DNA of 13,664 nucleotides. It comes from an uncultured Clostridia bacterium. GTDB lineage: Bacteria > Bacillota > Clostridia > TANB77 > CAG-508. The stretch lies in assembly GCA_948530865.1 (NCBI GenBank), contig CAOTKV010000027.1, positions 1-13,664 on the forward strand, in the 5' to 3' direction. Of the stretch, positions 7,464 to 13,664 are shown in pieces. The number at the start of each line of letters is the position of its first letter. Position 1 is the first letter of the stretch. Position numbers and translations under genes: made by a program. The notes below the pieces were generated by a model, which had not been told where the DNA came from, made no database searches, and saw only the letters and a program-made list of their open reading frames with translations.

Positions 7464-8139
7464 TTTCTACCTCCTTTAATAAAAAACATAATTTAACAAT
7501 TTCAGTTATTGCAGCCCCTATTATAAATAATACCCAAGTGATGTACCATGCCATAGTTGCAAAACTTAAAATTATATAAATAGCTGTAATTAAGCACCAT
7601 ATAATACATTTTATAGATTTTAATATTTCCTTTTTTTCATTTATAACTTTTTTTACTTTAGATTCTTCTTTTGGCATAGACATACATCCTTTTATAATTC
7701 TAGCTGTTGCATATGCACAAGCAATTAGAAGAAGTCCTACTGATAAAATTGCATCTATATTAGTGCTTGATACAATAACAATAAATACTGCTATTGATAC
7801 AATGTAAATAAATATTGATGTACTTATTTCATTGGCTGATTTTCTTCTAATCTCATCTTTGTTCATATCTTTAGTATCAGCTTTTAATTCTGTGCCTTTT
7901 TCTCCCTCTTCACTTTTTTCTTCTTTCTTTAACTCTGCTTTTTTACCTCTTAATAATTCGTCTGTACTTATTTCAAATAATTCGCATAATGGTACAATTT
8001 TATCAAAATCTGGTGTACTTTGGTTTGTTTCCCATTTAGAAACTGTTTGTCTTGTTACATTTAATTTTTCTGCAACTTCTTCTTGAGATAAGTTTTTAGC
8101 TTTTCTTAATTCAAATAATTTTTCTCCTAAATTATCCAT
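7450..8139 (-). CDS. Xre-family regulator with a four-helix membrane tail
   Basis: This protein has 229 residues. Residues 5-60 are a Cro/C1-type helix-turn-helix with the hallmark LSQEEVAEKLNVTRQTVSKWE, followed by TPDFDKIVPLCELFEIS and DELLRG. A charged Lys/Glu linker spans about 65-104. Four hydrophobic segments follow, at about 106-125, 128-147, 175-193 and 196-220. It should therefore be a DNA-binding protein held at the membrane, a known arrangement in Bacillota whose signals are mostly unstudied. AAAGGA lies 11 bases upstream of the ATG. It overlaps the DUF4097-like gene by 14 nt, suggesting a regulator plus envelope-protein module. The targets cannot be seen; its own promoter or exporter operon 1 just downstream are possibilities. 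Confidence 0.9.
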   Translation of the reverse strand: MDNLGEKLFELRKAKNLSQEEVAEKLNVTRQTVSKWETNQSTPDFDKIVPLCELFEISTDELLRGKKAELKKEEKSEEGEKGTELKADTKDMNKDEIRRKSANEISTSIFIYIVSIAVFIVIVSSTNIDAILSVGLLLIACAYATARIIKGCMSMPKEESKVKKVINEKKEILKSIKCIIWCLITAIYIILSFATMAWYITWVLFIIGAAITEIVKLCFLLKEVENDEK

Positions 8140-8172
8140 CTTTTCATTTCCTTTCTTTTGCTTTCTGATAAA

Positions 8173-8204
8173 ATTATACTTTTTTCACTAGTTGCATTCT
8201 ACCA
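8173..8204 (-). promoter_or_regulatory. Possible promoter(s) of the Xre-type gene
   Basis: The minus strand has a perfect TATAAT (8178-8173) with no good -35 at 16-18 bp. It also has an extended -10, TGGTAGAAT (8204-8196), with TTGACA (8227-8222) 20 bp upstream of its hexamer. Each is imperfect, so this could be one regulated promoter or two weak ones. The 136-bp gap after the kinase gene has no clear terminator, so read-through is also possible. Confidence 0.35.
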
Positions 8205-8275
8205 ATTTGAGTTTGAAATTTTGTCAACTGAAATTAACATTTCTTGAAATTTAGATATGTTTAAAGAGTTTTAAC

Positions 8276-9493
8276 TTAAATTTCAAAATACTTTATTTGA
8301 AATTTTGTTCCAACATTTTCTTTTGAATCTACAATTATATAGCCATTATTTTTTTCTATAATTGATTTTGAAAGTGCAAGTCCTATTCCAATACTTTCAC
8401 TAGATGAATTTTCACCTTTATAAAATCTTTCAAAAATATGAGGTAAATCTTTTTCTGATATTCCAGTTCCATAATCTTGTATCTCTATTTTTGAATACAT
8501 TTTATTTTGCTGATAATTTATATCAATTTTACAATTTTCATTTGAATGTTCTACACAATTTTTCAAAATATTTGTTATTGCTTCAACTTGCCATTTAAAA
8601 TCACAATAAATTTGTCCCTCTTCATCTCCACTTAAATTTATTGTTACATTTTTTAAATCACATAATGCACCTACATTTTTTATGCTTTCATCTAATATAT
8701 CTTTAATATATTCTTTTTTATTTATAAAATTTATACTACAAGCATCCAGTTTTGATAACTTAAGTAATGATGCTACTAAAAAATTAATATTTATAATTTG
8801 CCTTTTTATATCTTTTATAAATTCATTTCTAATAGTTGAATCCATATTAGGATTTTCTAATATATTATCAAGCATGATTGTAATTGATGTTAAAGGTGTT
8901 TTTAATTGATGTGAAATATCTGATAATGAATTTTTCAAATTTATTTTATCCTTAATTGAATTTTCAGCATTTTCCTTAAGCATTACTGTAATTTTATATA
9001 TTTCGTTTTTTAATATTGATAATTCATCTTCAGTATTTTCATCAATATCAAGCTTATAATTTTTATTATTCAATTCTTCAATATAATTAGTTATTTTCTG
9101 TAATTCCTTATCTTTTCTATTATTGTATTTCAAAAATAGTAATACTAGAAAAAGTGTATATATTATAGTTAAAATAAAATTTAATAATAAAAACTTTTTA
9201 AAATAATTATCATTTTCTAAAACTAATGATTCATTTTTAATATCAATTCCATATTCTCTAAATATATAATTATCACTACTTTCATCACTATTTAAAATCT
9301 CAATAATATCTACAGTTTTTAAATTAGGATATTGTTTGTTCAATTTTGAAACTATATTATCTATTTTTCTATTAAATGTATCTGTATATGTTTTATATTG
9401 GTAAAAGTTAAGTATTAAAAATATTAAATTAATTGTAATAATTATGAAAAAACTATAAATTACAAATTTTTTTAGCTCAATTTTATTTTTCAT
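8276..9493 (-). CDS. Sensor histidine kinase (HisKA/HATPase)
   Basis: This 405-residue protein has membrane helices at about 10-30 and 100-121. They flank a small external sensor region of about 70 residues. A cytoplasmic linker (about 122-185) leads to the dimerisation helix with phospho-acceptor His195 in SDISHQLKTPLTSI. The ATP-binding domain shows the N box around N312 (NILKNCVEHS), G1 DYGTGIS (340-346), the F box FERFYKG (354-360) and G2 GIGLALS (369-375). All catalytic motifs are intact. Its ATG overlaps the end of the response regulator gene by 11 nt, so the two are translationally coupled. The external loop separates it from the short BceS-type kinases that have almost no sensor domain. 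It probably signals to the regulator at 9483-10136 to control the transporter upstream. Confidence 0.95.
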   Translation of the reverse strand: MKNKIELKKFVIYSFFIIITINLIFLILNFYQYKTYTDTFNRKIDNIVSKLNKQYPNLKTVDIIEILNSDESSDNYIFREYGIDIKNESLVLENDNYFKKFLLLNFILTIIYTLFLVLLFLKYNNRKDKELQKITNYIEELNNKNYKLDIDENTEDELSILKNEIYKITVMLKENAENSIKDKINLKNSLSDISHQLKTPLTSITIMLDNILENPNMDSTIRNEFIKDIKRQIININFLVASLLKLSKLDACSINFINKKEYIKDILDESIKNVGALCDLKNVTINLSGDEEGQIYCDFKWQVEAITNILKNCVEHSNENCKIDINYQQNKMYSKIEIQDYGTGISEKDLPHIFERFYKGENSSSESIGIGLALSKSIIEKNNGYIIVDSKENVGTKFQIKYFEI

Positions 9494-10136
9494 CTATTCT
9501 ATATCCAATCCCTTTTATTGTTGAAATTATATCACTTGACAATTTTTCTCTTATTCTTTTTAAGTATACTGTTACAGTGTTATCGTATACATCATTTCCT
9601 GTCCATTCCCATATTTTATATATAATTTCTTCACGTGTTACAACCTTATTTAAATTTGTAAATAATAGATTTAAAATTTTAAGTTCTAAACTTGAAAATA
9701 TAATTTCTTTTTCCCTTTTAAAAACTGTCATTTTATCTAAATGAAATTTTATATCCCCAACAGTTATAACTTGATTTTTGCTTTCTTTTGATAAAATCTT
9801 ATTAATTCTAGCAATTAATTCTCTAGTAGAAAATGGTTTTGTCATATAATCATCAGCGCCACTTTCTAGTCCTCTTACAATATCATCCTCTTCATCTTTT
9901 GCTGTTAAAAATACTGTTGGAATTTTCTTTTCTTTTATAACATTTTCATAAATATCAAAACCATTACCATCTGGAAGTGAAATATCCAATATTACTAAAT
10001 TTACTGAATTTTCTTTTAAAAAAGTAATTGTTTCTTTTTCAGTTGTTTTGTGAATTACATCATATCCATTTTGCTTTAATGAATATATTAATCCTTTTGC
10101 GACCATATCGCTATCTTCAACAAGTAATATTTTCAT
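9483..10136 (-). CDS. OmpR/PhoB-family response regulator
   Basis: This 217-residue protein begins MKILLVEDSD. The receiver domain (1-115) has the acidic pocket ED at 7-8, phospho-acceptor Asp51 (LVILDISLPDG), the switch Thr in VFLTAKD and Lys in MTKPFS. The C-terminal winged helix (about 122-215) ends TIKGIGYRIDEK, with the recognition region around NTVTVYLKRIREKL. The start at 10136 was chosen over an in-frame ATG at 10163 because GGAAGGG ends 6 bases upstream and the promoter at 10166-10194 would start transcription near the upstream ATG. It overlaps the kinase gene by 11 nt. The 11-bp direct repeat at 13580-13598, upstream of the transporter genes, is a good candidate binding site for it. 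Confidence 0.95.
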   Translation of the reverse strand: MKILLVEDSDMVAKGLIYSLKQNGYDVIHKTTEKETITFLKENSVNLVILDISLPDGNGFDIYENVIKEKKIPTVFLTAKDEEDDIVRGLESGADDYMTKPFSTRELIARINKILSKESKNQVITVGDIKFHLDKMTVFKREKEIIFSSLELKILNLLFTNLNKVVTREEIIYKIWEWTGNDVYDNTVTVYLKRIREKLSSDIISTIKGIGYRIDEK

Positions 10137-10142
10137 ATTTAT

Positions 10143-10149
10143 CCCTTCC
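10143..10149 (-). promoter_or_regulatory. Ribosome binding site fixing the response regulator start
   Basis: GGAAGGG on the minus strand ends 6 bases before the ATG at 10136. It makes the nine-residue longer reading from 10163 unlikely. Confidence 0.7.
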
Positions 10150-10165
10150 AAATTAATTTTCAAAT

Positions 10166-10194
10166 ATTATATAATAGTAAATTTATATTTTCAA
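10166..10194 (-). promoter_or_regulatory. Separate promoter for the regulator-kinase pair
   Basis: TTGAAA (10194-10189) and a perfect TATAAT (10171-10166) lie exactly 17 bp apart in the short gap between the permease stop and the response regulator start. It is one of the best matches to the sigma-A consensus in the window. It should keep the two-component system expressed independently of the transporter promoter. Confidence 0.68.
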
Positions 10195-10201
10195 TAACCA
10201 T

Positions 10202-12778
10202 CTATATGTTTTCATTTCTAATAGTTTCAATTGTATTTTGTTTATTAATTTTTCCTAAAGAATATTTCATAATAGCATATACTAACACAAACACTCCAAT
10301 AGCAGATATTATGATTGGAATAATTGGTATATACATATTTTCATTTACTTTAACTGAAAAAGCTTTATATATAGCAAATGTTCCTATCAATCCTAAAACA
10401 ACGCCATATAACAATGCTTTTACAGAATAAAATATTGTTTCTAAATTAATCATTCTGCTAAACTCTTTTCTTGTCATACCAATACTTTTAAGCATTGCAA
10501 ATTCTTTTTGCCTTAATTCCATGTTAGATGTTATTGAATTAAATATATTTGTAACTCCTATTAAAGTAATTACTGTTATAAATCCATACAAAAATATTTT
10601 TACAACTAGAGCCATTGATCTTTCTTCTCTTACCTGAGCATCTAAATTTGATATTCTTAAATCACCATTAATCTTTTTTATATCTTCTTCTGTTTTGTCT
10701 GAATCTTTAGAATCAATACAAACAGTCTCAATTTCAAAATCTATATTTTTATATTCATCTTTATTTACAACCAAATAACCATCTGTATAAAAGTTACTTT
10801 CTAATCCTTTTGGTTTATCTTCTAAATTTGTTACTATTGCAGATATTTTAATACTAAAATCTTCTTCCTTATATTTTCCTTTTATAATATCATTTTCATT
10901 ATAAGTATATCTTCTCTCTTCTATTAAATCGCCATTTTCATCATAATTATAACTACTATCAATTAAAATTCCATCTTTTTTTACTTGACTATAATTTAAT
11001 CCAACTTTTTTTACATATTCTTTAAAATCTTTATCATTTAATGCTTTAAACATCATATTAGCTATTGGTTTTTCACCACTAGCATTAATGTATTCTATTT
11101 TTCCATCTTCTTGTTTAATATAATCAACACCTTCTATTTGAATAATTTTACTTGAATCTTCAATTTTTAAATATTCATCACTTTCATAAAGTACATTTGT
11201 TGATTTTACTTCTTCTAAATTTTTTATTTGATTAATTGTATCTTCATTTAAGGCTTCTTCTCTTGTATATGTAGTTAAATTATATCCAAGATCTTTATAA
11301 TATTTACTTGTAAAATTGAAAGAATTTGTTATAAATGCATTCATTGTTATAAAAATAAATATGCTTACTGTTAGAGACATAACTGTTGTTCTATATTTTT
11401 TCTTACTTCTTTTTAAATTTTTGTATGCTAATACTCCACCTTGTTTAAATACTTTTTCTATAATCTTTGGAGTTTTTAATTTTTTACTATTTAGTTTTAT
11501 TTGTTCTGAGTTTCTTAAATTTTCAATAGGGCTTACTTTACTTGCTTTTCTTGCAGAAGACATTGCAGACAAGTATATTGTAACTATTCCTAATAATCCT
11601 GAAATTATCATTGGAATTATAGCAATTTTCAAACTAATTCCATCAACATGATTTAATAAATATTCTCCAATTAAACTATTTACAATTTTAATTAATACAA
11701 AATCAGCAAATATTCCTGATAAAATTCCAAGTGGTATTCCAATGATTCCAAGTATCATAGCTTCAAAAATCACGTTTTTCTTAATTTGTTTTTTAGTAGC
11801 ACCCACACTTGCAAGCATTCCATACATTTTTATTTTTTCTGATGTAGCAATCTCAAATGAATTTTTTATACAAAATACACTTGTAAAAACAATTATAAAA
11901 ATAACAACACCACATAATGCAAATAACATCGCAATAGTATCGTCTGAAAAGGCAAATCCTTCCCATCGTAATAATTCTCTATTTATAGTATAGTCTTTAT
12001 ATTTAGTGTCTTCATTTTCACCAATATTAGTATAGTCTCTCACTCCTAAAAGTTCTGAAATTGCTATTTTATTATCTTTTGGATTTTTTAGTGAAATATA
12101 TATATCTTTATTTTCTGAGTTAATTTCGTTAGTAATAACTGTATATCCTGGATCCGAATATCCTTCAAAGGCAAAATCTGGTCTATCTATAATTCCAACT
12201 ACTGTAAATTCATATTCTTTTGTATTTACTAATTTTTCACCTTCTTCTTGGTAGTTATTTGAATCATATAAATACATATCATCTAAAGTTCTTCTTTCGC
12301 CAACTTCAAGTTTGATTTTATCGCCTACTTTGTAATTCACTTTTCCTTTTGTACTAATATGTTTACTTATTAAGATTTCACTACTATTGTTTGGAAATCT
12401 CCCTTCAATAAGTTTTCTACTTAAATTCAAATTTTCAAATGTTTCATTATTCATAGAATATACTTTTAAATATGGTTTATATTCATTTTGACCACCTTCT
12501 AATTTAGAGAAACCAAGCATTTGAGAACTAAAAATTTCTTTTACATCTCTATTATTTTGGATTTCTTTTATATCTGAATTATTAACAGAATTTATTTTTA
12601 AATGATAATATCCTGTTTCATTAATAGCATTTTGAACTAATGTCTCTTGAAAACTTGTAACCATTGTAGATACTGCACAAATAAGTGCAACTGATAAAAC
12701 TATTCCAATTATAGTACTAATAGTTCTTTTTTTATTTAGTTTTAAATTTATAATAGAAATTTTCTTTAATATATTCAT
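10202..12778 (-). CDS. Large double-FtsX ABC transporter permease (exporter 2)
   Basis: This protein of 858 residues contains two copies of the one-plus-three helix unit. Helix 1 is at about 20-42, external domain 1 at 43-275, and helices 2-4 at about 282-304, 337-363 and 385-406. Helix 5 is at about 467-485, external domain 2 at 490-720, and helices 6-8 at 722-745, 783-806 and 818-838. The two FtsX coupling segments are visible as YGMLASVGAT (319-328) and FAMLKSIGMT (760-769). Each unit is like half of a MacB dimer, so one chain may serve as the whole permease. No adaptor is encoded nearby. BceB-type sensors have ten helices and a single large loop, so this is a different class. The start at 12778 has GGAAAGGA 6 bases upstream; an ATG 27 nt earlier lacks such a site. 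The substrate is unknown; the two-component genes after it suggest a peptide or envelope signal. Confidence 0.92.
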   Translation of the reverse strand: MNILKKISIINLKLNKKRTISTIIGIVLSVALICAVSTMVTSFQETLVQNAINETGYYHLKINSVNNSDIKEIQNNRDVKEIFSSQMLGFSKLEGGQNEYKPYLKVYSMNNETFENLNLSRKLIEGRFPNNSSEILISKHISTKGKVNYKVGDKIKLEVGERRTLDDMYLYDSNNYQEEGEKLVNTKEYEFTVVGIIDRPDFAFEGYSDPGYTVITNEINSENKDIYISLKNPKDNKIAISELLGVRDYTNIGENEDTKYKDYTINRELLRWEGFAFSDDTIAMLFALCGVVIFIIVFTSVFCIKNSFEIATSEKIKMYGMLASVGATKKQIKKNVIFEAMILGIIGIPLGILSGIFADFVLIKIVNSLIGEYLLNHVDGISLKIAIIPMIISGLLGIVTIYLSAMSSARKASKVSPIENLRNSEQIKLNSKKLKTPKIIEKVFKQGGVLAYKNLKRSKKKYRTTVMSLTVSIFIFITMNAFITNSFNFTSKYYKDLGYNLTTYTREEALNEDTINQIKNLEEVKSTNVLYESDEYLKIEDSSKIIQIEGVDYIKQEDGKIEYINASGEKPIANMMFKALNDKDFKEYVKKVGLNYSQVKKDGILIDSSYNYDENGDLIEERRYTYNENDIIKGKYKEEDFSIKISAIVTNLEDKPKGLESNFYTDGYLVVNKDEYKNIDFEIETVCIDSKDSDKTEEDIKKINGDLRISNLDAQVREERSMALVVKIFLYGFITVITLIGVTNIFNSITSNMELRQKEFAMLKSIGMTRKEFSRMINLETIFYSVKALLYGVVLGLIGTFAIYKAFSVKVNENMYIPIIPIIISAIGVFVLVYAIMKYSLGKINKQNTIETIRNENI

Positions 12779-12793
12779 AATATTTCCTTTCCT

Positions 12794-12822
12794 AATTTGA
12801 ATCAAATTACTCTATTCAAATT
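12794..12822 (-). other. Intercistronic stem-loop just before the permease ribosome binding site
   Basis: AATTTGAAT (12794-12802) and ATTCAAATT (12814-12822) can pair over 9 bp with an 11-base loop. The stem runs from the ATPase stop codon to one base from the permease ribosome site (12785-12792). A competing palindrome, AATTTGA-A-TCAAATT (12794-12808), uses the same bases. It has no T run, so it is not an obvious terminator. It could adjust permease translation or mRNA decay, but all pairs are weak A/T-rich ones. Confidence 0.4.
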
Positions 12823-13484
12823 AAATAATTTGTCCATCCTCAATTTTAATAATTCTATCAGCAACTTTAGCAATATCCATATTATGTGTAATCATTATTA
12901 TAGTTTGATTATATTCTCTATTTGACTTTCTTAACAATTCAACAATTTCAGTACTTGCTTTTGAATCCAAATTACCAGTTGGCTCATCTGCCAGAATAAT
13001 TGCTGGATTTGTTATCATGCTTCTTCCAATTGATGTTCTTTGTTGTTGACCACCAGATAATTCATTAGGCAAATGTTTACGTCTTTGTTCTAGTCCTAAT
13101 AATTTAATTAAGTCATTAAGTTTTTGCTTATTAATTTCTCTATTGTCCAAATTAAGTGGTAAAGTAATATTTTCCTCAACATTAAGTATTGGTATCAAAT
13201 TATAAAATTGATATATAAGCCCCACTTGTCTTCTTCTAAAAATTGCAAGTTCATCATCATTAAATCTATATATATCTTTTCCATCAATAAAAACTTTTCC
13301 ATTTGTTGGTCTATCAACTCCACCAATTAAATGTAGTAGTGTTGATTTTCCACTTCCGTGAAGCTCCAACAATTGCAACAAATTCTCCCTTATTAACACT
13401 AAAAGAGATATTATTTAAAGCAACTACTTTTGATATACCCTCTCCATAAATTTTACTTAAATTTTCAACTCTCAAAATTTCCAT
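12821..13484 (-). pseudogene. ABC transporter ATP-binding protein with a frameshift in Walker A (exporter 2)
   Basis: Two overlapping frames join into one MacB/LolD-type ATPase of about 220 residues if a single base is skipped. The first frame starts MEILRVENLSKIYGEG and reads to EFVAIVGAS, then turns into nonsense. The second frame continues GSGKSTLLHLIGG with Q-loop YQFYNLIP, signature LSGGQQQR, Walker B IILADEPTGNLD and switch His in MITHN. The extra base is the G at plus-strand 13358: TTCACGGAAGTGG stands where TTCAGGAAGTGG would give the expected GASGSGKST. All other motifs are intact and show no decay, so a sequencing error or very recent mutation is likelier than an old pseudogene. As read, the product stops early and ATP binding is lost. 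The start at 13484 is preferred over upstream ATGs because homologues begin there and AAAGGA lies 13 bases upstream. It is the first gene of the exporter 2 operon. Confidence 0.85.
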
Positions 13485-13564
13485 AAGTTTTTTCATTTCC
13501 TTTCTTTTCATAATTTTATAATTCATTTTAAATGTTTGCGCATAACTTATTTAATTACAATTTC

Positions 13565-13593
13565 ATTATATCTAATTTAAAGTGACATGTAAG
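13565..13593 (-). promoter_or_regulatory. Promoter of the exporter 2 operon, weak -35
   Basis: A perfect TATAAT (13570-13565) follows CTTACA (13593-13588) by 17 bp on the minus strand. The -35 matches the consensus at only four positions and is covered by a direct repeat. That fits a promoter needing an activator. It is about 80 nt before the ATPase start. Confidence 0.55.
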
Positions 13594-13598
13594 TGACA
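13580..13598 (-). promoter_or_regulatory. 11-bp-spaced direct repeat, likely OmpR-family regulator box
   Basis: On the minus strand TGTCACTT occurs at 13598-13591 and again at 13587-13580, one helical turn apart, overlapping the -35 of the exporter 2 promoter. Tandem half-sites with an 11-bp period are the usual target of PhoB/OmpR-type dimers. The two-component regulator of this same cluster is the natural candidate; binding is inferred. Confidence 0.55.
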
Positions 13599-13664
13599 AA
13601 AAACTTAATTTTTTCTTAATGAAATTTAGGGACAGTCAAAAAGTTTCATTCATATAATATATAG

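Noticed and set aside
8213..8252. Direct repeat TTGAAATTT (8213-8221 and 8244-8252) plus small dyad ATTTC-TT-GAAAT as an Xre operator
   Set aside because: Such A/T-rich words are expected by chance here, and the spacing fits no clear promoter geometry.
10137..10163. Longer N-terminus for the response regulator, starting at an ATG nine codons earlier
   Set aside because: The strong ribosome site and the family start MKILLVEDS point to 10136, and the predicted transcription start falls about at the earlier ATG.
13340..13380. Programmed +1 frameshifting to make the full ATPase
   Set aside because: Shifting the Ser tRNA from TCA onto CAC would pair poorly and no stimulatory site is evident. A sequence error or plain mutation is simpler, so this stays only as a possibility in the finding.
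10202..13484. Naming the second transporter BceAB
   Set aside because: The permease has two FtsX units and two large external domains rather than the BceB plan, so the name would mislead.
13599..13664. GGGACAGTC and surrounding bases at the right edge as a mobile-element end or upstream terminator
   Set aside because: There is no matching inverted end, no T-run hairpin and no gene remnant; too short to call.

Overview
The window is strongly AT-rich, with A/T at most third codon positions, AAGGAGG-like ribosome binding sites and sigma-A type promoters. It carries YknXYZ/MacB-like exporters, an OmpR/HisKA two-component pair and an Xre regulator with a membrane tail. Together these suggest a low-GC Gram-positive organism (Bacillota, probably Clostridia). 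The genus cannot be fixed from sequence alone. I saw no rRNA, tRNA, CRISPR array or insertion sequence. Every gap between genes is under 200 bp.

Left end (1-1555): a carbon-nitrogen hydrolase (nitrilase superfamily) gene runs leftward off the edge. It is divergent from a LysR-type regulator. Their promoters face each other and overlap, and one dyad lies in both spacers, which looks like a shared switch. A long bidirectional hairpin separates lysR from the next operon.

Exporter operon 1 (6592 down to 1564, minus strand) has its own promoter. It encodes an HlyD/MacA-type adaptor, a MacB/LolD-type ATPase, a second and divergent adaptor with a large domain inserted in its coiled coil, and a 418-residue MacB-type permease. 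The genes are tightly packed. The set resembles B. subtilis YknXYZ but has two adaptors.

Middle (6627-8139, minus strand): an Xre-family DNA-binding protein with four predicted membrane helices overlaps a membrane-anchored DUF4097-like beta-repeat protein. A hairpin terminator follows.

Exporter system 2 (13598 down to 8276, minus strand): an ATPase with a one-base frameshift inside its Walker A motif, an 858-residue double-FtsX permease, then an OmpR-family response regulator and a histidine kinase. The regulator-kinase pair has its own good promoter. The promoter upstream of the ATPase has a weak -35 and an 11-bp-spaced direct repeat typical of OmpR/PhoB-type regulators. A reasonable model is that the constitutively made kinase/regulator pair controls the ATPase-permease operon, probably in response to a cell-envelope or peptide signal. 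The ligand cannot be read from the sequence.

Most of the window is conventional envelope-transport and sensing machinery. The least ordinary parts are the two-adaptor exporter with the inserted domain, the Walker A frameshift and the interlocked promoters at 551-583. The last 66 bases (13599-13664) hold nothing I can assign.
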